The notes: a model not told the origin generated them from the sequence alone. 54,030 bases of DNA from Citricoccus zhacaiensis (GCF_014645315.1 NZ_BMLQ01000003.1:1-54030), one strand, 5' to 3'. Shown: positions 24,676-33,570, numbered from the stretch's first letter. Numbers and translations: made by a program.

Positions 24676-25437
24676 ATGCTTGAGTTCGTGGACTCGGCCG
24701 CCCAGGCCGTCTCCCGGATCACCGACGGCGCCACGGTGCTGATCGGTGGATTCGGCAATGCCGGCCAGCCGATGGAGCTGATCGACGCCCTGATGGATTC
24801 CGGCGCCACCGGACTGACCGTGGTGAACAACAACGCCGGTCAGGCCGACGCCGGCCTGGCCCTGCTGATCAAGGAGCGGCGGGTCGCCAAGATCATCTGC
24901 TCGTTCCCGCGCCAGTCCGATTCCTGGCACTTCGACGAGGCCTACCGTGCCGGTGAGATCGAGCTTGAACTCGTCCCGCAGGGCAACCTGGCCGAGCGCA
25001 TGCGCGCCGCCGGGGCCGGCATCGGCGGCTTCTTCAGCCCCACCGGCTACGGCACCCAGCTGGCCGAGGGCAAGGAGGTCCGCGAGATCGACGGCAGGCA
25101 CTACGTGCTGGAGTCCCCGATCCGCGGCGACTTCGCCCTGATCAAGGCCTACGCGGCGGACCCGGCCGGCAACCTCGTGTACCGCAAGACCGCCCGCAAC
25201 TTCGGCCCCGTGATGGCCACCGCCGCCGCCCACACGATCGTGCAGGTGGACGAGGTCCTCGAGGAGTCGCTGAACCCGGAGCACGTGGTGACCCCGGGCA
25301 TCTACGTGGACACCGTCGTCGGGATCCCGACCGAGTCCGGCGTGAAGGAGCGCGAGGAGCGCGCAGCCCTCGCCGCCGGCCAGCCCAAGCCCTGCCTGGC
25401 CACCAAGACCGCGGCCGAGCTGGCCGCCGAGAAGTGA
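24676..25437 (+). CDS. pcaI: 3-oxoadipate CoA-transferase, subunit A
   Basis: A 253-residue alpha subunit of the CoA-transferase that moves CoA from succinyl-CoA to beta-ketoadipate. GATVLIGGFGNAGQPMELID and VVNNNAGQADAGLALLI are the conserved CoA-binding blocks. KIICSFPRQSDSWHFDEAY matches PcaI-type subunits. AAGGAGG precedes the ATG. The tail of ~30 residues is Ala/Lys-rich. Its stop overlaps a possible GTG start of pcaJ. Confidence 0.93.
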   Translation: MLEFVDSAAQAVSRITDGATVLIGGFGNAGQPMELIDALMDSGATGLTVVNNNAGQADAGLALLIKERRVAKIICSFPRQSDSWHFDEAYRAGEIELELVPQGNLAERMRAAGAGIGGFFSPTGYGTQLAEGKEVREIDGRHYVLESPIRGDFALIKAYAADPAGNLVYRKTARNFGPVMATAAAHTIVQVDEVLEESLNPEHVVTPGIYVDTVVGIPTESGVKEREERAALAAGQPKPCLATKTAAELAAEK

Positions 25438-25439
25438 GG

Positions 25440-26117
25440 ATGAGCGAGATGAGCGAGTTCCGCAGCACCGACGCCCCGTTGACCCAGGACGAACTGGCCC
25501 AGGTCATCGCCGAGGACATCCAGCCCGGGTCCTTCGTGAACCTCGGCATCGGCCAGCCGACCACCGTGTCCAACTACCTCTCCCCGGAGAAGAAGGTCAC
25601 GCTGCACACCGAGAACGGCATGCTCGGCTTCGGTCCGCAGGCCACCGGGGACCAGATCGACGGGGACCTGATCAACGCCGGCAAGATCCCCGTGACCGAG
25701 CTGCCGGGGGCGAGCTACTTCCACCACGCCGACTCCTTCGCCATGATGCGCGGCGGCCACCTGGACGTCTGTGTGCTGGGTGCCTACCAGGTCTCCGCCC
25801 AGGGCGACCTGGCCAACTGGTCCACCGGCAAGCCCGGCGCCATCCCCGCCGTGGGCGGCGCCATGGACCTGGCGATCGGCGCCAAGGACACCTACGTGAT
25901 GATGGACCTCTTCACCAAGAAGGGAGACGTCAAGCTGCTGCCCGAGTGCACCTTCCCCCTGACCGGGGTGGGCTGCGTGTCCCGCATCTACTCGGACAGG
26001 GCCGTGCTGCTGCTGGACTCCTCCGGCATCGTCAAGGTCCGCGAGCTCCACGGCATCACCCTCGAGGAGCTCCGCGAGGCGCACCCCGAGGTCACCTTCG
26101 AGACGGTCGGGGCCTGA
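25440..26117 (+). CDS. pcaJ: 3-oxoadipate CoA-transferase, subunit B
   Basis: About 225 residues. This is the beta subunit that carries the catalytic glutamate, seen in the motif LHTENGMLGFGP. VNLGIGQPTTVSNYL and PLTGVGCVSRIYSD are further family blocks. Three starts are possible in frame: GTG 25434 (overlapping the pcaI stop), ATG 25440 and ATG 25449; the last has AGGA 8 nt upstream. The choice changes only a few residues. It is the final gene of the pca run and is followed by a strong hairpin. Confidence 0.93.
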   Translation: MSEMSEFRSTDAPLTQDELAQVIAEDIQPGSFVNLGIGQPTTVSNYLSPEKKVTLHTENGMLGFGPQATGDQIDGDLINAGKIPVTELPGASYFHHADSFAMMRGGHLDVCVLGAYQVSAQGDLANWSTGKPGAIPAVGGAMDLAIGAKDTYVMMDLFTKKGDVKLLPECTFPLTGVGCVSRIYSDRAVLLLDSSGIVKVRELHGITLEELREAHPEVTFETVGA

Positions 26118-26454
26118 TCCGCCACCACTGCTCCCGCTCGACCTGAGCCCGCCGGGGTCTCCCCGGCCCCACTGCACGACGCCGGCTGCGCACCCTGGGT
26201 GCGTGGCCGGCGTCGTGCTGTGGTCCGGGCCTGTTTGCTAAAGTAAGCAACTTGAGTGCGCCCAGCCTGGGCGCCGCACCCTGGGTGGTGGGTCAGTGAA
26301 GGCCGGCGCGGAACGTCGGTGCGGCTGCTGCCCGGGTGGATGTGAGGATCCGGTGTTGAGGCCGAGGCGCGCCCACGTGGCGCCCGTGTTCGACGTGCTT
26401 CCGCCGGCTCCCGTCGAGGAATGAGCAAGGCCGTCGCCGGCCGGAAGGGAAGCT
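26118..26454. other. Intergenic region: terminator, inverted repeat and possible leader
   Basis: A 337-base stretch without a gene. It holds the pcaJ terminator (26174-26218), an inverted repeat TTGCT-N6-AGCAA (26235-26250) that may be an operator, and a GCGCCC-agcct-GGGCGC hairpin (26258-26274). About 180 further GC-rich bases precede the monooxygenase start. I see no recognisable riboswitch in it. Confidence 0.5.
26174..26218. terminator. Terminator hairpin after pcaJ
   Basis: Outer arms GCACGACGCCGGC and GCCGGCGTCGTGC pair over 13 bp, with an inner CGCACCC/GGGTGCG stem. It shares its CGACGCCGGC core with hairpins at 27961, 29553 and 38019. Confidence 0.75.
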
Positions 26455-27894
26455 GTGGCTAGACAGCGCATCGCGATCATTGGAGCTGGACCGAGCGGCA
26501 TCGCCGCACTGCGGGCCTTCGAGTCCGCTGAACGGGCGGGGGAGGAGATCCCGGAGGTCGTCGCCTACGAGAAGCAGGATGACTGGGGCGGTCAGTGGAA
26601 CTATGACTGGCGTTCGGGCATCGACCAGTACGGCGAGCCCGTGCACTCCTCGATGTACCGCAATCTGTGGTCGAACGGCCCGAAGGAGGCGCTCGAGTTC
26701 GCCGAGTACACCTTCGACGAGCACTTCGGCCGCCCGATCTCCTCCTACCCGCCGCGTGAGGTCCTGTGGGACTACATCGACGGCCGGGTCCGGACGACGA
26801 ACGTCAAGGACAAGGTCCGGTTCTCCACGGCGGTCCGCTGGGTCGAGCACCATGAGGACCGGGACATCTTCACCGTCACCGTGGAGGACCTGAAGAACCA
26901 CCGGACCACCTCCTCCGAGTTCGACCGCGTCATCGTGGCCACCGGGCACTTCTCCTTCCCGCATGTCCCGGAGTTCCAGGGCATCGAGACGTTCCCCGGC
27001 ACCCTGCATCACGCTCATGACTTCCGCGGCGCCGAGAAGCTGGCGGACCAGCGCGTGCTGCTGATCGGTGCGTCCTACTCGGCCGAGGACATCGGCGTGC
27101 AGGCGTTCAAGATGGGCGCCCGCTCGGTGACCATGTCCTACCGGTCCGGCCCCATGGGCTACGACTGGCCGGAGGGCATGGAGGAGCTGCCGCTCCTCGA
27201 GCGCTTCGAGGGGACCACGGCGCACTTCTCCAACGGCGAGACCCGCGAGTTCGACGCGGTGATCCTGTGCACGGGTTACCTGCACAAGTACCCGTTCCTG
27301 CCCTCGAACCTCGCCCTGCAGTCCGGCAACAACATCTACCCGGCGGGGCTGTACCGGGGAGTGGTGTGGCAGGGGAACCCGAAGGTCTACTACCTGGGCG
27401 CCCAGGACCAGTGGTTCACCTTCAACATGTTCGACGCGCAGGCCTGGTATGTCCGTGACCTCATCATGGGCCGTGCCGAGCTGCCCACCGCGGCGGAGCG
27501 CGCCGAGCACCTGCAGGACTGGCACCGGCGTTTCCAGGGGGTCGGTGGCGACGCGGATGCCGTGCGCTTCCAGGCCGAGTACATCCGGGACCTGATCGAG
27601 GCCACCGACTACCCGATGTTCGACCTGGACGAGGTGGTGCGGATCTTCCTGGCCTGGAAGGACGACAAGAAGAAGAACATCCTGACCTACCGGGACAAGC
27701 CCTACCGCTCTGTGATGACCGGTTCCCTGGCCGCCGAGCACCACACCACCTGGCTGCAGGAACTGGATGACTCCCTCGAGCGCTACCTCTCGACCCCGGC
27801 GGAGACGGACGTCGAGAAGGCGGTCCGCGGCGCCGGCATGCCTGAGGTCCCGGGGCCGGGGGACGTCCGGGGTGAGGAAACTCCGACCGCCTGA
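26455..27894 (+). CDS. Flavin-containing monooxygenase, trimethylamine monooxygenase (Tmm)-like
   Basis: A 479-residue class B flavoprotein monooxygenase. It has the FAD motif GAGPSG (residues ~9-14), the FMO fingerprint FPGTLHHAHDF (F-x-G-x3-H-x3-F), and the NADPH motif GASYSAED. Blocks such as EKQDDWGGQWNYDWRSG, PVHSSMYRNLWSNGPKE and DQWFTFNMFDAQAWYVRD closely recall bacterial Tmm, which oxidises trimethylamine to its N-oxide. The GTG start follows GGAAGGGA. Lying between pca and phd genes it could act on another N- or S-containing substrate. No other methylamine genes are present, so the substrate is unproven. Confidence 0.75.
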   Translation: MARQRIAIIGAGPSGIAALRAFESAERAGEEIPEVVAYEKQDDWGGQWNYDWRSGIDQYGEPVHSSMYRNLWSNGPKEALEFAEYTFDEHFGRPISSYPPREVLWDYIDGRVRTTNVKDKVRFSTAVRWVEHHEDRDIFTVTVEDLKNHRTTSSEFDRVIVATGHFSFPHVPEFQGIETFPGTLHHAHDFRGAEKLADQRVLLIGASYSAEDIGVQAFKMGARSVTMSYRSGPMGYDWPEGMEELPLLERFEGTTAHFSNGETREFDAVILCTGYLHKYPFLPSNLALQSGNNIYPAGLYRGVVWQGNPKVYYLGAQDQWFTFNMFDAQAWYVRDLIMGRAELPTAAERAEHLQDWHRRFQGVGGDADAVRFQAEYIRDLIEATDYPMFDLDEVVRIFLAWKDDKKKNILTYRDKPYRSVMTGSLAAEHHTTWLQELDDSLERYLSTPAETDVEKAVRGAGMPEVPGPGDVRGEETPTA

Positions 27895-27960
27895 CCCGGA
27901 CCGGATCGCTCGGTTCGACTCCGATCTCCGGCCAGAGGGCCGGCTTCAGGCCCAGCGCAC

Positions 27961-28007
27961 AGCACGACGCCGGCTGCGCACCTTGGGTGCGCAGCCGGCG
28001 TCGTGCT
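27961..28007. terminator. Bidirectional terminator, perfect 22-bp stem
   Basis: Arms at 27961-27982 and 27986-28007 pair perfectly around a TTG loop. It lies between the convergent monooxygenase and MFS transporter genes and ends in TT. Confidence 0.85.
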
Positions 28008-28032
28008 GTTCCTCTCTGCCCTCGAAACGGGA

Positions 28033-29388
28033 TCAGTGCTCGTGGGTGGTGAGGTCGTGGTCTTTGGACTCGCGGGTCAGCACGAGGGCGACGATGGAGA
28101 CCACGGCCATGGCGCCGAGGAACACGGCCACCGGCACGATCGAGGTGCCGCCTCCCGGCCCGGCGTACAGGGTGGCCAGGATGGTGGGCGTGAAGCCGGC
28201 GCCGAGCAGGGTGGCCAGCTGGTAGCCCAGGGAGGCGCCGGTGTAGCGCGATCCGGTGCCGAACTGTTCGGCGATGAAGGCGGCCAGCGGGCCGTAGATC
28301 ATGCCGTGCAGGCCCAGGGCGATGGTGAAGGCCAGCAGCAGCACGATCCAGTTCGTGGAGGTGAGCATGCCGAACAGCGGGAACAGGAAGCCGACGAACA
28401 GGATCAGTCCGGCGATCATGACCGGGCGGCGGCCGAAGCGGTCGGAGAGGTGCCCGAACCAGACCACGAAGAAGATCGAGAAGATCGAGGCCAGGGCGAA
28501 GGCGTAGAGCACCGAGGAGCGCTCGGTACCGGCATCCGTGGAGTACTGGACGGCGAAGGTGGACAGCAGCACCTGCAGCCCGAACCCGCTGGCGCCGGCG
28601 AACATGGTCAGCAGCAGGGCCTTGGGGCGGCGCAGGACCTCCCAGATCGGCAGCTTCCGCCTTTCGCCGGAGGCTTCGGCCTGGGCGGCGGCGGCCTCGA
28701 AGATCGGGGACTCGCTGATCTTGGCGCGGATGACCATGCCGACGATCAGCAGGGCGAAGGACAGCAGGAACGGCACCCGCCAGCCCCAGGACAGGAACTC
28801 CTCCTGTGGGAGGACGGCGGAGAACGTGCCAAGGATGAAGGTGCCCAGGGCGGCGCCGGTGGGGGCGCCGGCGTTGGTGAAGGAGGCTGCGAAGCCACGC
28901 TTGCCGCCCTCGGAGTGCTCCAGGGCCATCAGGGCGGCGCCACCCCATTCACCGCCGACCGCGATGCCCTGACAGACGCGCAGGAAGACCAGCATGACCG
29001 CGCCCCAGCCGCCGATCGTCGCGGCGCCGGGCACCAGGCCGATCAGGGTGGAGGCCACACCCATGATGAGCATGGACAGCACCAGCATCTTCTTGCGGCC
29101 GAGCTTGTCCCCGAAGTGGCCGAAGATCGCCCCGCCGAGTGGGCGGGCGAGGTAGCCGGCGGCGAAGGTGCCGTAGGAGGCGATGGCGCCGGCCAACGGA
29201 TCCAGGCCGGTGAAGAAGACCGTGGGGAACACCAGCGCCGAGGCGGAGGCGTACAGCAGGAAGTCGTAGAACTCGATCGTCGAGCCGAGATAGCTCGAGA
29301 GGATGACGCGGCGGGACTCTCGGCGCTTGGTGGCCGGGTCGAGCGACGCCAGGTCCGGCGCGGCGGCCGTGGTGGTGTCGGTGGACAA
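28033..29388 (-). CDS. phdT: MFS transporter, metabolite:H+ symporter type (PhdT-like)
   Basis: A 451-residue, 12-helix transporter. The loop 2-3 motif GHFGDKLGRKK and its repeat GHLSDRFGRRP are both present, and SSYLGSTIEFYDFLLYASAS is typical of the MHS group (ShiA/KgtP/ProP). In the C. glutamicum phd cluster an MFS gene (phdT) sits next to the MarR regulator, as here, and is linked to phenylpropanoid uptake. Start: TTG at 29388, with GGAG 8 nt upstream; no better ATG fits. Two TTGA-N5-TCA(A/C) elements lie ~100 nt upstream. The gene symbol rests on synteny more than on sequence. Confidence 0.78.
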   Translation of the reverse strand: MSTDTTTAAAPDLASLDPATKRRESRRVILSSYLGSTIEFYDFLLYASASALVFPTVFFTGLDPLAGAIASYGTFAAGYLARPLGGAIFGHFGDKLGRKKMLVLSMLIMGVASTLIGLVPGAATIGGWGAVMLVFLRVCQGIAVGGEWGGAALMALEHSEGGKRGFAASFTNAGAPTGAALGTFILGTFSAVLPQEEFLSWGWRVPFLLSFALLIVGMVIRAKISESPIFEAAAAQAEASGERRKLPIWEVLRRPKALLLTMFAGASGFGLQVLLSTFAVQYSTDAGTERSSVLYAFALASIFSIFFVVWFGHLSDRFGRRPVMIAGLILFVGFLFPLFGMLTSTNWIVLLLAFTIALGLHGMIYGPLAAFIAEQFGTGSRYTGASLGYQLATLLGAGFTPTILATLYAGPGGGTSIVPVAVFLGAMAVVSIVALVLTRESKDHDLTTHEH

Positions 29389-29487
29389 GAAGTGCTCCAG
29401 TCTGGACGGGGAAGTGCGGTTCGTGCTGGGCGGTGTCCCGACCCTGCTGTGACCTGTAACACGATACGTATATGAAACACATTTCTC

Positions 29488-29516
29488 TTGAGAAAGTCAA
29501 CCATTGAGTTGTTCAC
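29488..29516. promoter_or_regulatory. Two MarR-type operators upstream of the MFS gene
   Basis: TTGA-GAAAG-TCAA at 29488-29500 and TTGA-GTTGT-TCAC at 29504-29516 are 16 bp apart. On the minus strand the first overlaps TTGACT (a -35 box) with TTTCAT 17 bp downstream. Confidence 0.62.
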
Positions 29517-29552
29517 GTCTGAGGAGCGATGGTCGTGTCCGGGCGCGCTAAA

Positions 29553-29607
29553 ACGACGCCGGCCACGCGCCCGGGCTGTGAGCCCCGGGGTGCGTGGCCG
29601 ACGTCGT
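29553..29607. terminator. Terminator hairpin after the MarR gene
   Basis: ACGACGCCGGCCACGC pairs with GCGTGGCCGACGTCGT (one mismatch) around a GC-rich inner part. It separates the MarR gene from the MFS promoter on the minus strand. Confidence 0.72.
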
Positions 29608-29625
29608 GAGAGGCGGGGTGCGGTG

Positions 29626-30192
29626 CTAGAAGGCGATCTTGAGCAACAGGGAGCGCAGCTGCTTGCGCTCGCGCGGGGACAGTGTGGAGAGGGTGTAGTC
29701 CTCCGAGTCCTCCAGGATCTTCAGGGCCCGGGCGTGGAGGTCGCGGCCGGCGTCCGTGGCGACGATGATCTTGGAGCGCCGATCCCGAGGGTCGGTCTCC
29801 CGCAGGACGGCGCCGCGCTGCTCCAGGTTGTCCACGAGGGCGACGATCTGGCTGGGGTCCAGGGCCAGGAACACGCCCATCTCGCGCTGGGAGGGGTTCT
29901 GCCCGCTGGCTGCGAGGGACAACACGGAGAACTGGCGGACCTTCAGGTCCATCCCCTCCAGCTGGTGGTTGGCGTGGCTGATGCCGCGGCCGCGGGCGCG
30001 CGAGGTCAGGAAGTGGATCTGCTCGGCGACGTTGGAGCACAGGAAACGCTCGATTCCGTCCGTCACCTCGCCGGCAGTGTCGCCGGCACCACTGGTGCCC
30101 GCCGGTGCCGGTGCCGTGGGGGCGGAGGTTGCGGCCGCGGCGCTAGCCGTGGCGGCAGAGCCGTGGGGGGCCTTGTCGGTGGAAGTAGACAT
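29626..30192 (-). CDS. phdR: MarR-family regulator of the phd cluster (PhdR-like)
   Basis: A 188-residue regulator. Residues ~1-40 are Ala/Thr/Pro-rich and likely disordered. The winged helix-turn-helix core includes VRQFSVLSLAASGQNPSQRE, LALDPSQIVALVDNLEQRG and the wing DPRDRRSKIIVAT. In C. glutamicum PhdR represses the phenylpropanoid genes around it; the same gene neighbours occur here. Start ATG 30192 is preferred over GTG 30216, which nearly abuts an operator, but the ribosome-binding site (GAGAA) is weak. TTGA-N5-TCAA sites lie at 30221, 30294 and 29488, so it likely represses itself, phdT and phdB-D. Confidence 0.82.
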   Translation of the reverse strand: MSTSTDKAPHGSAATASAAAATSAPTAPAPAGTSGAGDTAGEVTDGIERFLCSNVAEQIHFLTSRARGRGISHANHQLEGMDLKVRQFSVLSLAASGQNPSQREMGVFLALDPSQIVALVDNLEQRGAVLRETDPRDRRSKIIVATDAGRDLHARALKILEDSEDYTLSTLSPRERKQLRSLLLKIAF

Positions 30193-30220
30193 GCGTTTCT
30201 CGCAACCGTTCGTCACATCG

Positions 30221-30233
30221 TTGATTTGTTCAA
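30221..30233. promoter_or_regulatory. MarR-type operator upstream of phdR-like gene
   Basis: TTGA-TTTGT-TCAA has perfect 4-bp arms and the same N5 spacing as sites at 29488, 30294 and 38105. It lies 28 nt upstream of the regulator's start, a position suited to autorepression. Confidence 0.62.
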
Positions 30234-30293
30234 GTGTAGCCGCGCAACCCCTGGGGCGGCCGGACTCAGAGTGTTGTTAGTGAATGTACATCA

Positions 30294-30322
30294 TTGACTT
30301 TCTCAACGGTATGGGCTGTCAT
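30294..30322 (+). promoter_or_regulatory. phdB-like promoter with overlapping MarR-type operator
   Basis: TTGACT (30294-30299), 17 bp, TGTCAT (30317-30322). The operator TTGA-CTTTC-TCAA (30294-30306) covers the -35 box and is the reverse complement of the phdT-side site over its 13 bases. Confidence 0.65.
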
Positions 30323-30414
30323 GGACTCCAGAAGCGCCGACGGGCGCTTGCACCGAAGCACTCGAGCATCGTTCCGATCCACCGATCTGAACCCCCACCA
30401 CGCAAGGAGAACCC

Positions 30415-31344
30415 ATGTCCCTGAACGGCAAGGTAGCCATCGTCACCGGATCCGGAGCAGGCCTCGGCCTCGCCTACGCACAGGAACTGGCTCGCCAGGG
30501 CGCCTCGGTCATCATCAATGACGTGAACCAGGAGATCGCCGACTCCGCCGTCGCCTCCATCACCGAGGCCGGAGGTAAGGCTGCAGCTGTGGTGGCCCCC
30601 GTCGGCTCCTCCGAGACCGCCGACCTGCTGGTCAAGACCGCCGTGGAGACCTTCGGTGGCCTGGACATCCTGGTCACCAACGCCGGCATCCTGCGGGACA
30701 AGTCCCTGCTGAAGATGACCGACGAGGACTTCGACCTGGTCTTCACCGTGCACGTCAAGGGCACCTTCACGTGCGTCCGCTCCGCCTACGCCTACTTCAA
30801 GGAGAACGGTGTCGCCGGCCGGATCGTCACGATCGGCTCCCCGACCGGCCAGCGCGGCAACTTCGGTCAGACCAACTACGCCGCCGCCAAGGCCGGGATC
30901 GTGGGCATGGTCCGCACCTGGGCGATGGAGATGAAGAAGGCCGGCGTCTCCGTCAACGCCGTCATCCCGGTGGCGGCCACCGCCATGACCAAGACCATCC
31001 CGTTCTTCAAGGCGGCCGTGGAGGCGGACGAGCGCGGCGAGGCCATGCCGGAGTTCTTCCGCAAGGAGCTTGGCTTCGGGCCGGCCCAGGACGTGGCCGG
31101 CGTCATCGCCTTCCTGTCCTCGGAGGAGGCTGCCGGCATCACGGGCCAGGCCATCGGCGTCGGCGGCGACCGCCTGCAGGTCTGGTCCCACCCGGAGCCC
31201 GTGGCCACCAAGTTCCACGATGGCGGATGGGACTACGCGACCATGCTCGCCGAGGGCAAGGCACTCCTCGAGTCCAACCTGCAGTCCGTGGGTGAGAAGA
31301 TGCCGGAGCTGCCGGCCGAGCTGCAGCCCGAGACGGCCAAGTGA
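30415..31344 (+). CDS. phdB: Short-chain dehydrogenase, 3-hydroxyacyl-CoA dehydrogenase type (PhdB-like)
   Basis: A 309-residue SDR with NAD motif TGSGAGLG, NAG in LVTNAGILRDKSL, catalytic Ser in TIGSPTG and YAAAK. The ~60-residue C-terminal extension and overall pattern resemble the (R)-hydroxyacyl-CoA dehydrogenase part of peroxisomal multifunctional enzyme 2. The expected role is oxidation of the 3-hydroxy-3-arylpropionyl-CoA intermediate during side-chain shortening. AAGGAG precedes the ATG. Its stop overlaps the next GTG start, and a MarR-type operator covers its promoter. The symbol follows the gene order of the C. glutamicum phd cluster. Confidence 0.82.
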   Translation: MSLNGKVAIVTGSGAGLGLAYAQELARQGASVIINDVNQEIADSAVASITEAGGKAAAVVAPVGSSETADLLVKTAVETFGGLDILVTNAGILRDKSLLKMTDEDFDLVFTVHVKGTFTCVRSAYAYFKENGVAGRIVTIGSPTGQRGNFGQTNYAAAKAGIVGMVRTWAMEMKKAGVSVNAVIPVAATAMTKTIPFFKAAVEADERGEAMPEFFRKELGFGPAQDVAGVIAFLSSEEAAGITGQAIGVGGDRLQVWSHPEPVATKFHDGGWDYATMLAEGKALLESNLQSVGEKMPELPAELQPETAK

Positions 31345-32330
31345 GCGCGGGCATGAGCGCCAACACCGGGAGCGCCGGGAGCTCAGGGAGCACTGAGGGC
31401 ACGGGAGGCGCCGTCCGGTACGAATGCCGGGTGGACGTCGAGGCGGTGACCGCCATCGACATGCACGTGCACCTGGAAGTGGACGACTGCGGCCACGTGT
31501 CCATGCCGGAGGACGTCATGGAGGCTTCCTCGAAGTACTTCAAGGCCGAGGAGCGCACCCCGTCGATCGACCGGATCGGTGAGATCTACCGCGAGCAGAA
31601 GATGGCCGCGGTGGTCTTCACCGTGGATGCCAGCACCCAGATGAATCACGCGCCGAACTCCATCGACGACCTGGTGGCCGGCTGCGCCCGGAACAATGAC
31701 GTGCTGATCCCGTTCGGCTCCGTGGACCCCCGGAAGGGCCCGGCGGCGCTGATCGAGGCCCGCCGCCAGGCCGACGTGCTGGGGGTGCGCGGCTTCAAGT
31801 TCCACCCCTCCGTCCAGGGGTTCGACCCCTCGGATGAGCAGTTCCGCCCCCTGTGGGCCGAGCTCGAGCAGATCGGGCTGCCGTGCATCTTCCACACCGG
31901 ACAGAACGGCATGGGTGCCGGGCTGCCGGGAGGCCGCGGCATCAAGCTCAAGTACTCGAATCCGCTGCTGCTGGACGAGGTGGCGGCGGACCATCCGAAC
32001 CTGCCGATCATCATGGCCCACCCCTCGGTGCCGTGGCAGGACGAGGCCAACTCGATCGCCACCCACAAGGCGAACGTGTACATCGACCTCTCCGGCTGGT
32101 CGCCGAAGTACTTCCCGGAGTCGCTCGTGCGCCAGTCCAACAACGTGCTGTCCCGCAAGGTGCTGTTCGGTACCGACTTCCCGCTCATCACGGCGGAGAA
32201 GTGGATGCGGGCCTTCGCGGACCTGCCCCTGAAGGACGAGGTCCGGCCGCTGATCCTCAAGGACAACGCGGTCCGGCTGCTCGGCCTGGGCTCCACCGGA
32301 CGCTCCACCTCAGGGGCCCGGGATGCGTGA
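31341..32330 (+). CDS. phdC: Amidohydrolase-2 family protein (PhdC-like)
   Basis: A 329-residue TIM-barrel hydrolase. Metal-site residues are visible: HxH in AIDMHVHLEVD, His in CIFHTGQNG, His in IMAHPSVPW and Asp in FGTDFPLIT. Relatives include ACMS decarboxylase and gamma-resorcylate decarboxylase. In the phd pathway the equivalent protein is thought to cleave the aryl beta-ketoacyl-CoA to the aromatic acid and acetyl-CoA. Residues 1-25 are Ser/Gly/Thr-rich. The GTG start overlaps the phdB stop; ATG 31353 is an alternative. The stop overlaps phdD by 8 nt. Confidence 0.8.
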   Translation: MSAGMSANTGSAGSSGSTEGTGGAVRYECRVDVEAVTAIDMHVHLEVDDCGHVSMPEDVMEASSKYFKAEERTPSIDRIGEIYREQKMAAVVFTVDASTQMNHAPNSIDDLVAGCARNNDVLIPFGSVDPRKGPAALIEARRQADVLGVRGFKFHPSVQGFDPSDEQFRPLWAELEQIGLPCIFHTGQNGMGAGLPGGRGIKLKYSNPLLLDEVAADHPNLPIIMAHPSVPWQDEANSIATHKANVYIDLSGWSPKYFPESLVRQSNNVLSRKVLFGTDFPLITAEKWMRAFADLPLKDEVRPLILKDNAVRLLGLGSTGRSTSGARDA

Positions 32331-33516
32331 ACCCGTGAGCGGGACGGTGACCCCGTCTGACCTGTACGGCTTCGCCGAGCGCCTCACCGAGGCCGAGCGG
32401 TCCGTGCTGTCAGAGTTGGTCACCGTCCTCGACGAGCAGGTCAAGCCACACCTCAACGAGCACTGGGATGCGGCGACGTTCCCGGACGAGATCCGCCAGC
32501 CCCTGCGTGACCTGCAGCTGATGGACCCGCCGGCACTGAAGGCTGCCGGCGAGCCCCTCCGGGACATCCTCACGGGCTTCCGGAACTTCGAGCTCGCGCG
32601 GACCGACCTGAATGTCTGCACCTATTTCAACGCGCAGGCCGGGCTGTTCCGCACCGCGGTGCGCCTGGGTGGCTCCGAGGAGCAGGTGGCGGAGCTGGAT
32701 CCGAAGATCGTGGACTACTCCCTGACCGGTGTCTTCGCCCTGACTGAGCCGGACCACGGCTCGGATGTGGCCGGCGGACTGGCCACGTCGGCGCGGCGCC
32801 AGCAGGACGGGTCGTGGCTGATCAACGGCGCCAAGCGCTGGATCGGCGGGGCCTTCGAGTCGGACGTGCTGGCGACCTTCGCCCGGGACGAGGCGGACGG
32901 TGAGGTCAAGTGCTTCCTCGTCCCGCGTGAGGCCGAGGGCGTGACGCTGGAACTGATCCGGAACAAGGCCAGCCTGCGCATCATGCAGAACGCGCACATC
33001 ACCTACACGGACGTGCGGGTGGAGGAGGCGGACCGGCTCCAGGGGATCAACTCCTTCAAGGACGTCAGCCGGTGCCTGCGCAGCATGCGCTCGGATGTCG
33101 CCTGGATGGCCACCGGCGCCCAGGCCGGCGCCTTCGAGGCCGCCCTGCGCTACGTCCGCTCGCGGGAGCAGTTCGGCCGGCCGATCGCCGGGTTCCAGCT
33201 GATCCAGGAGAAGCTGGCGACGATGCTCGGCAACCTCACCGCCTCGCTGGGCATGGTGGTGCAGTTGACCGAACAGCAGGCGGCCGGCACCTTCAAGGAT
33301 GAGAACTCGGCGCTGGCCAAGATGTTCACCGCCCTGCGGCTGCGGGAGACCGTGGCGCTGGCCCGTGAGGTCTGCGGCGGCAACGGCATCACCCTGGACA
33401 CCGACGTCGCTCGTTTCCATGCGGATGCGGAGGCCGTCTATTCCTACGAGGGCACCCACGAGGTCAATGCCCTGATCGTCGGGCGGGCCATCACCGGGGT
33501 CGGGGCCTTCGTCTAG
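32323..33516 (+). CDS. phdD: Acyl-CoA dehydrogenase (PhdD-like)
   Basis: A 397-residue FAD flavoenzyme. The conserved block FALTEPDHGSDVAGGLAT, the sequence YVRSREQFGRPIAGFQLIQE, and the catalytic Glu in YSYEGTHEVNALIVGRAITG place it near glutaryl-CoA dehydrogenases. Its probable role is desaturation of arylpropionyl-CoA to the cinnamoyl-CoA level, which lets the route accept dihydro-cinnamates as well as cinnamates. Start ATG 32323 overlaps the preceding stop by 8 nt; GTG 32335 is possible. It ends the phdBCD coupled run. Confidence 0.86.
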   Translation: MREPVSGTVTPSDLYGFAERLTEAERSVLSELVTVLDEQVKPHLNEHWDAATFPDEIRQPLRDLQLMDPPALKAAGEPLRDILTGFRNFELARTDLNVCTYFNAQAGLFRTAVRLGGSEEQVAELDPKIVDYSLTGVFALTEPDHGSDVAGGLATSARRQQDGSWLINGAKRWIGGAFESDVLATFARDEADGEVKCFLVPREAEGVTLELIRNKASLRIMQNAHITYTDVRVEEADRLQGINSFKDVSRCLRSMRSDVAWMATGAQAGAFEAALRYVRSREQFGRPIAGFQLIQEKLATMLGNLTASLGMVVQLTEQQAAGTFKDENSALAKMFTALRLRETVALAREVCGGNGITLDTDVARFHADAEAVYSYEGTHEVNALIVGRAITGVGAFV

Positions 33517-33570
33517 AACCCTCCCTCTCGAGCGCAGGGTCACGAATTCATCACCGATGGACCGAGACCA

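Noticed and set aside
26251-26454. Possible riboswitch in the leader of the monooxygenase gene
   Set aside because: Small hairpins exist, but none of the riboswitch consensus sequences I know (glycine, SAM, cobalamin, TPP, guanidine) fits.
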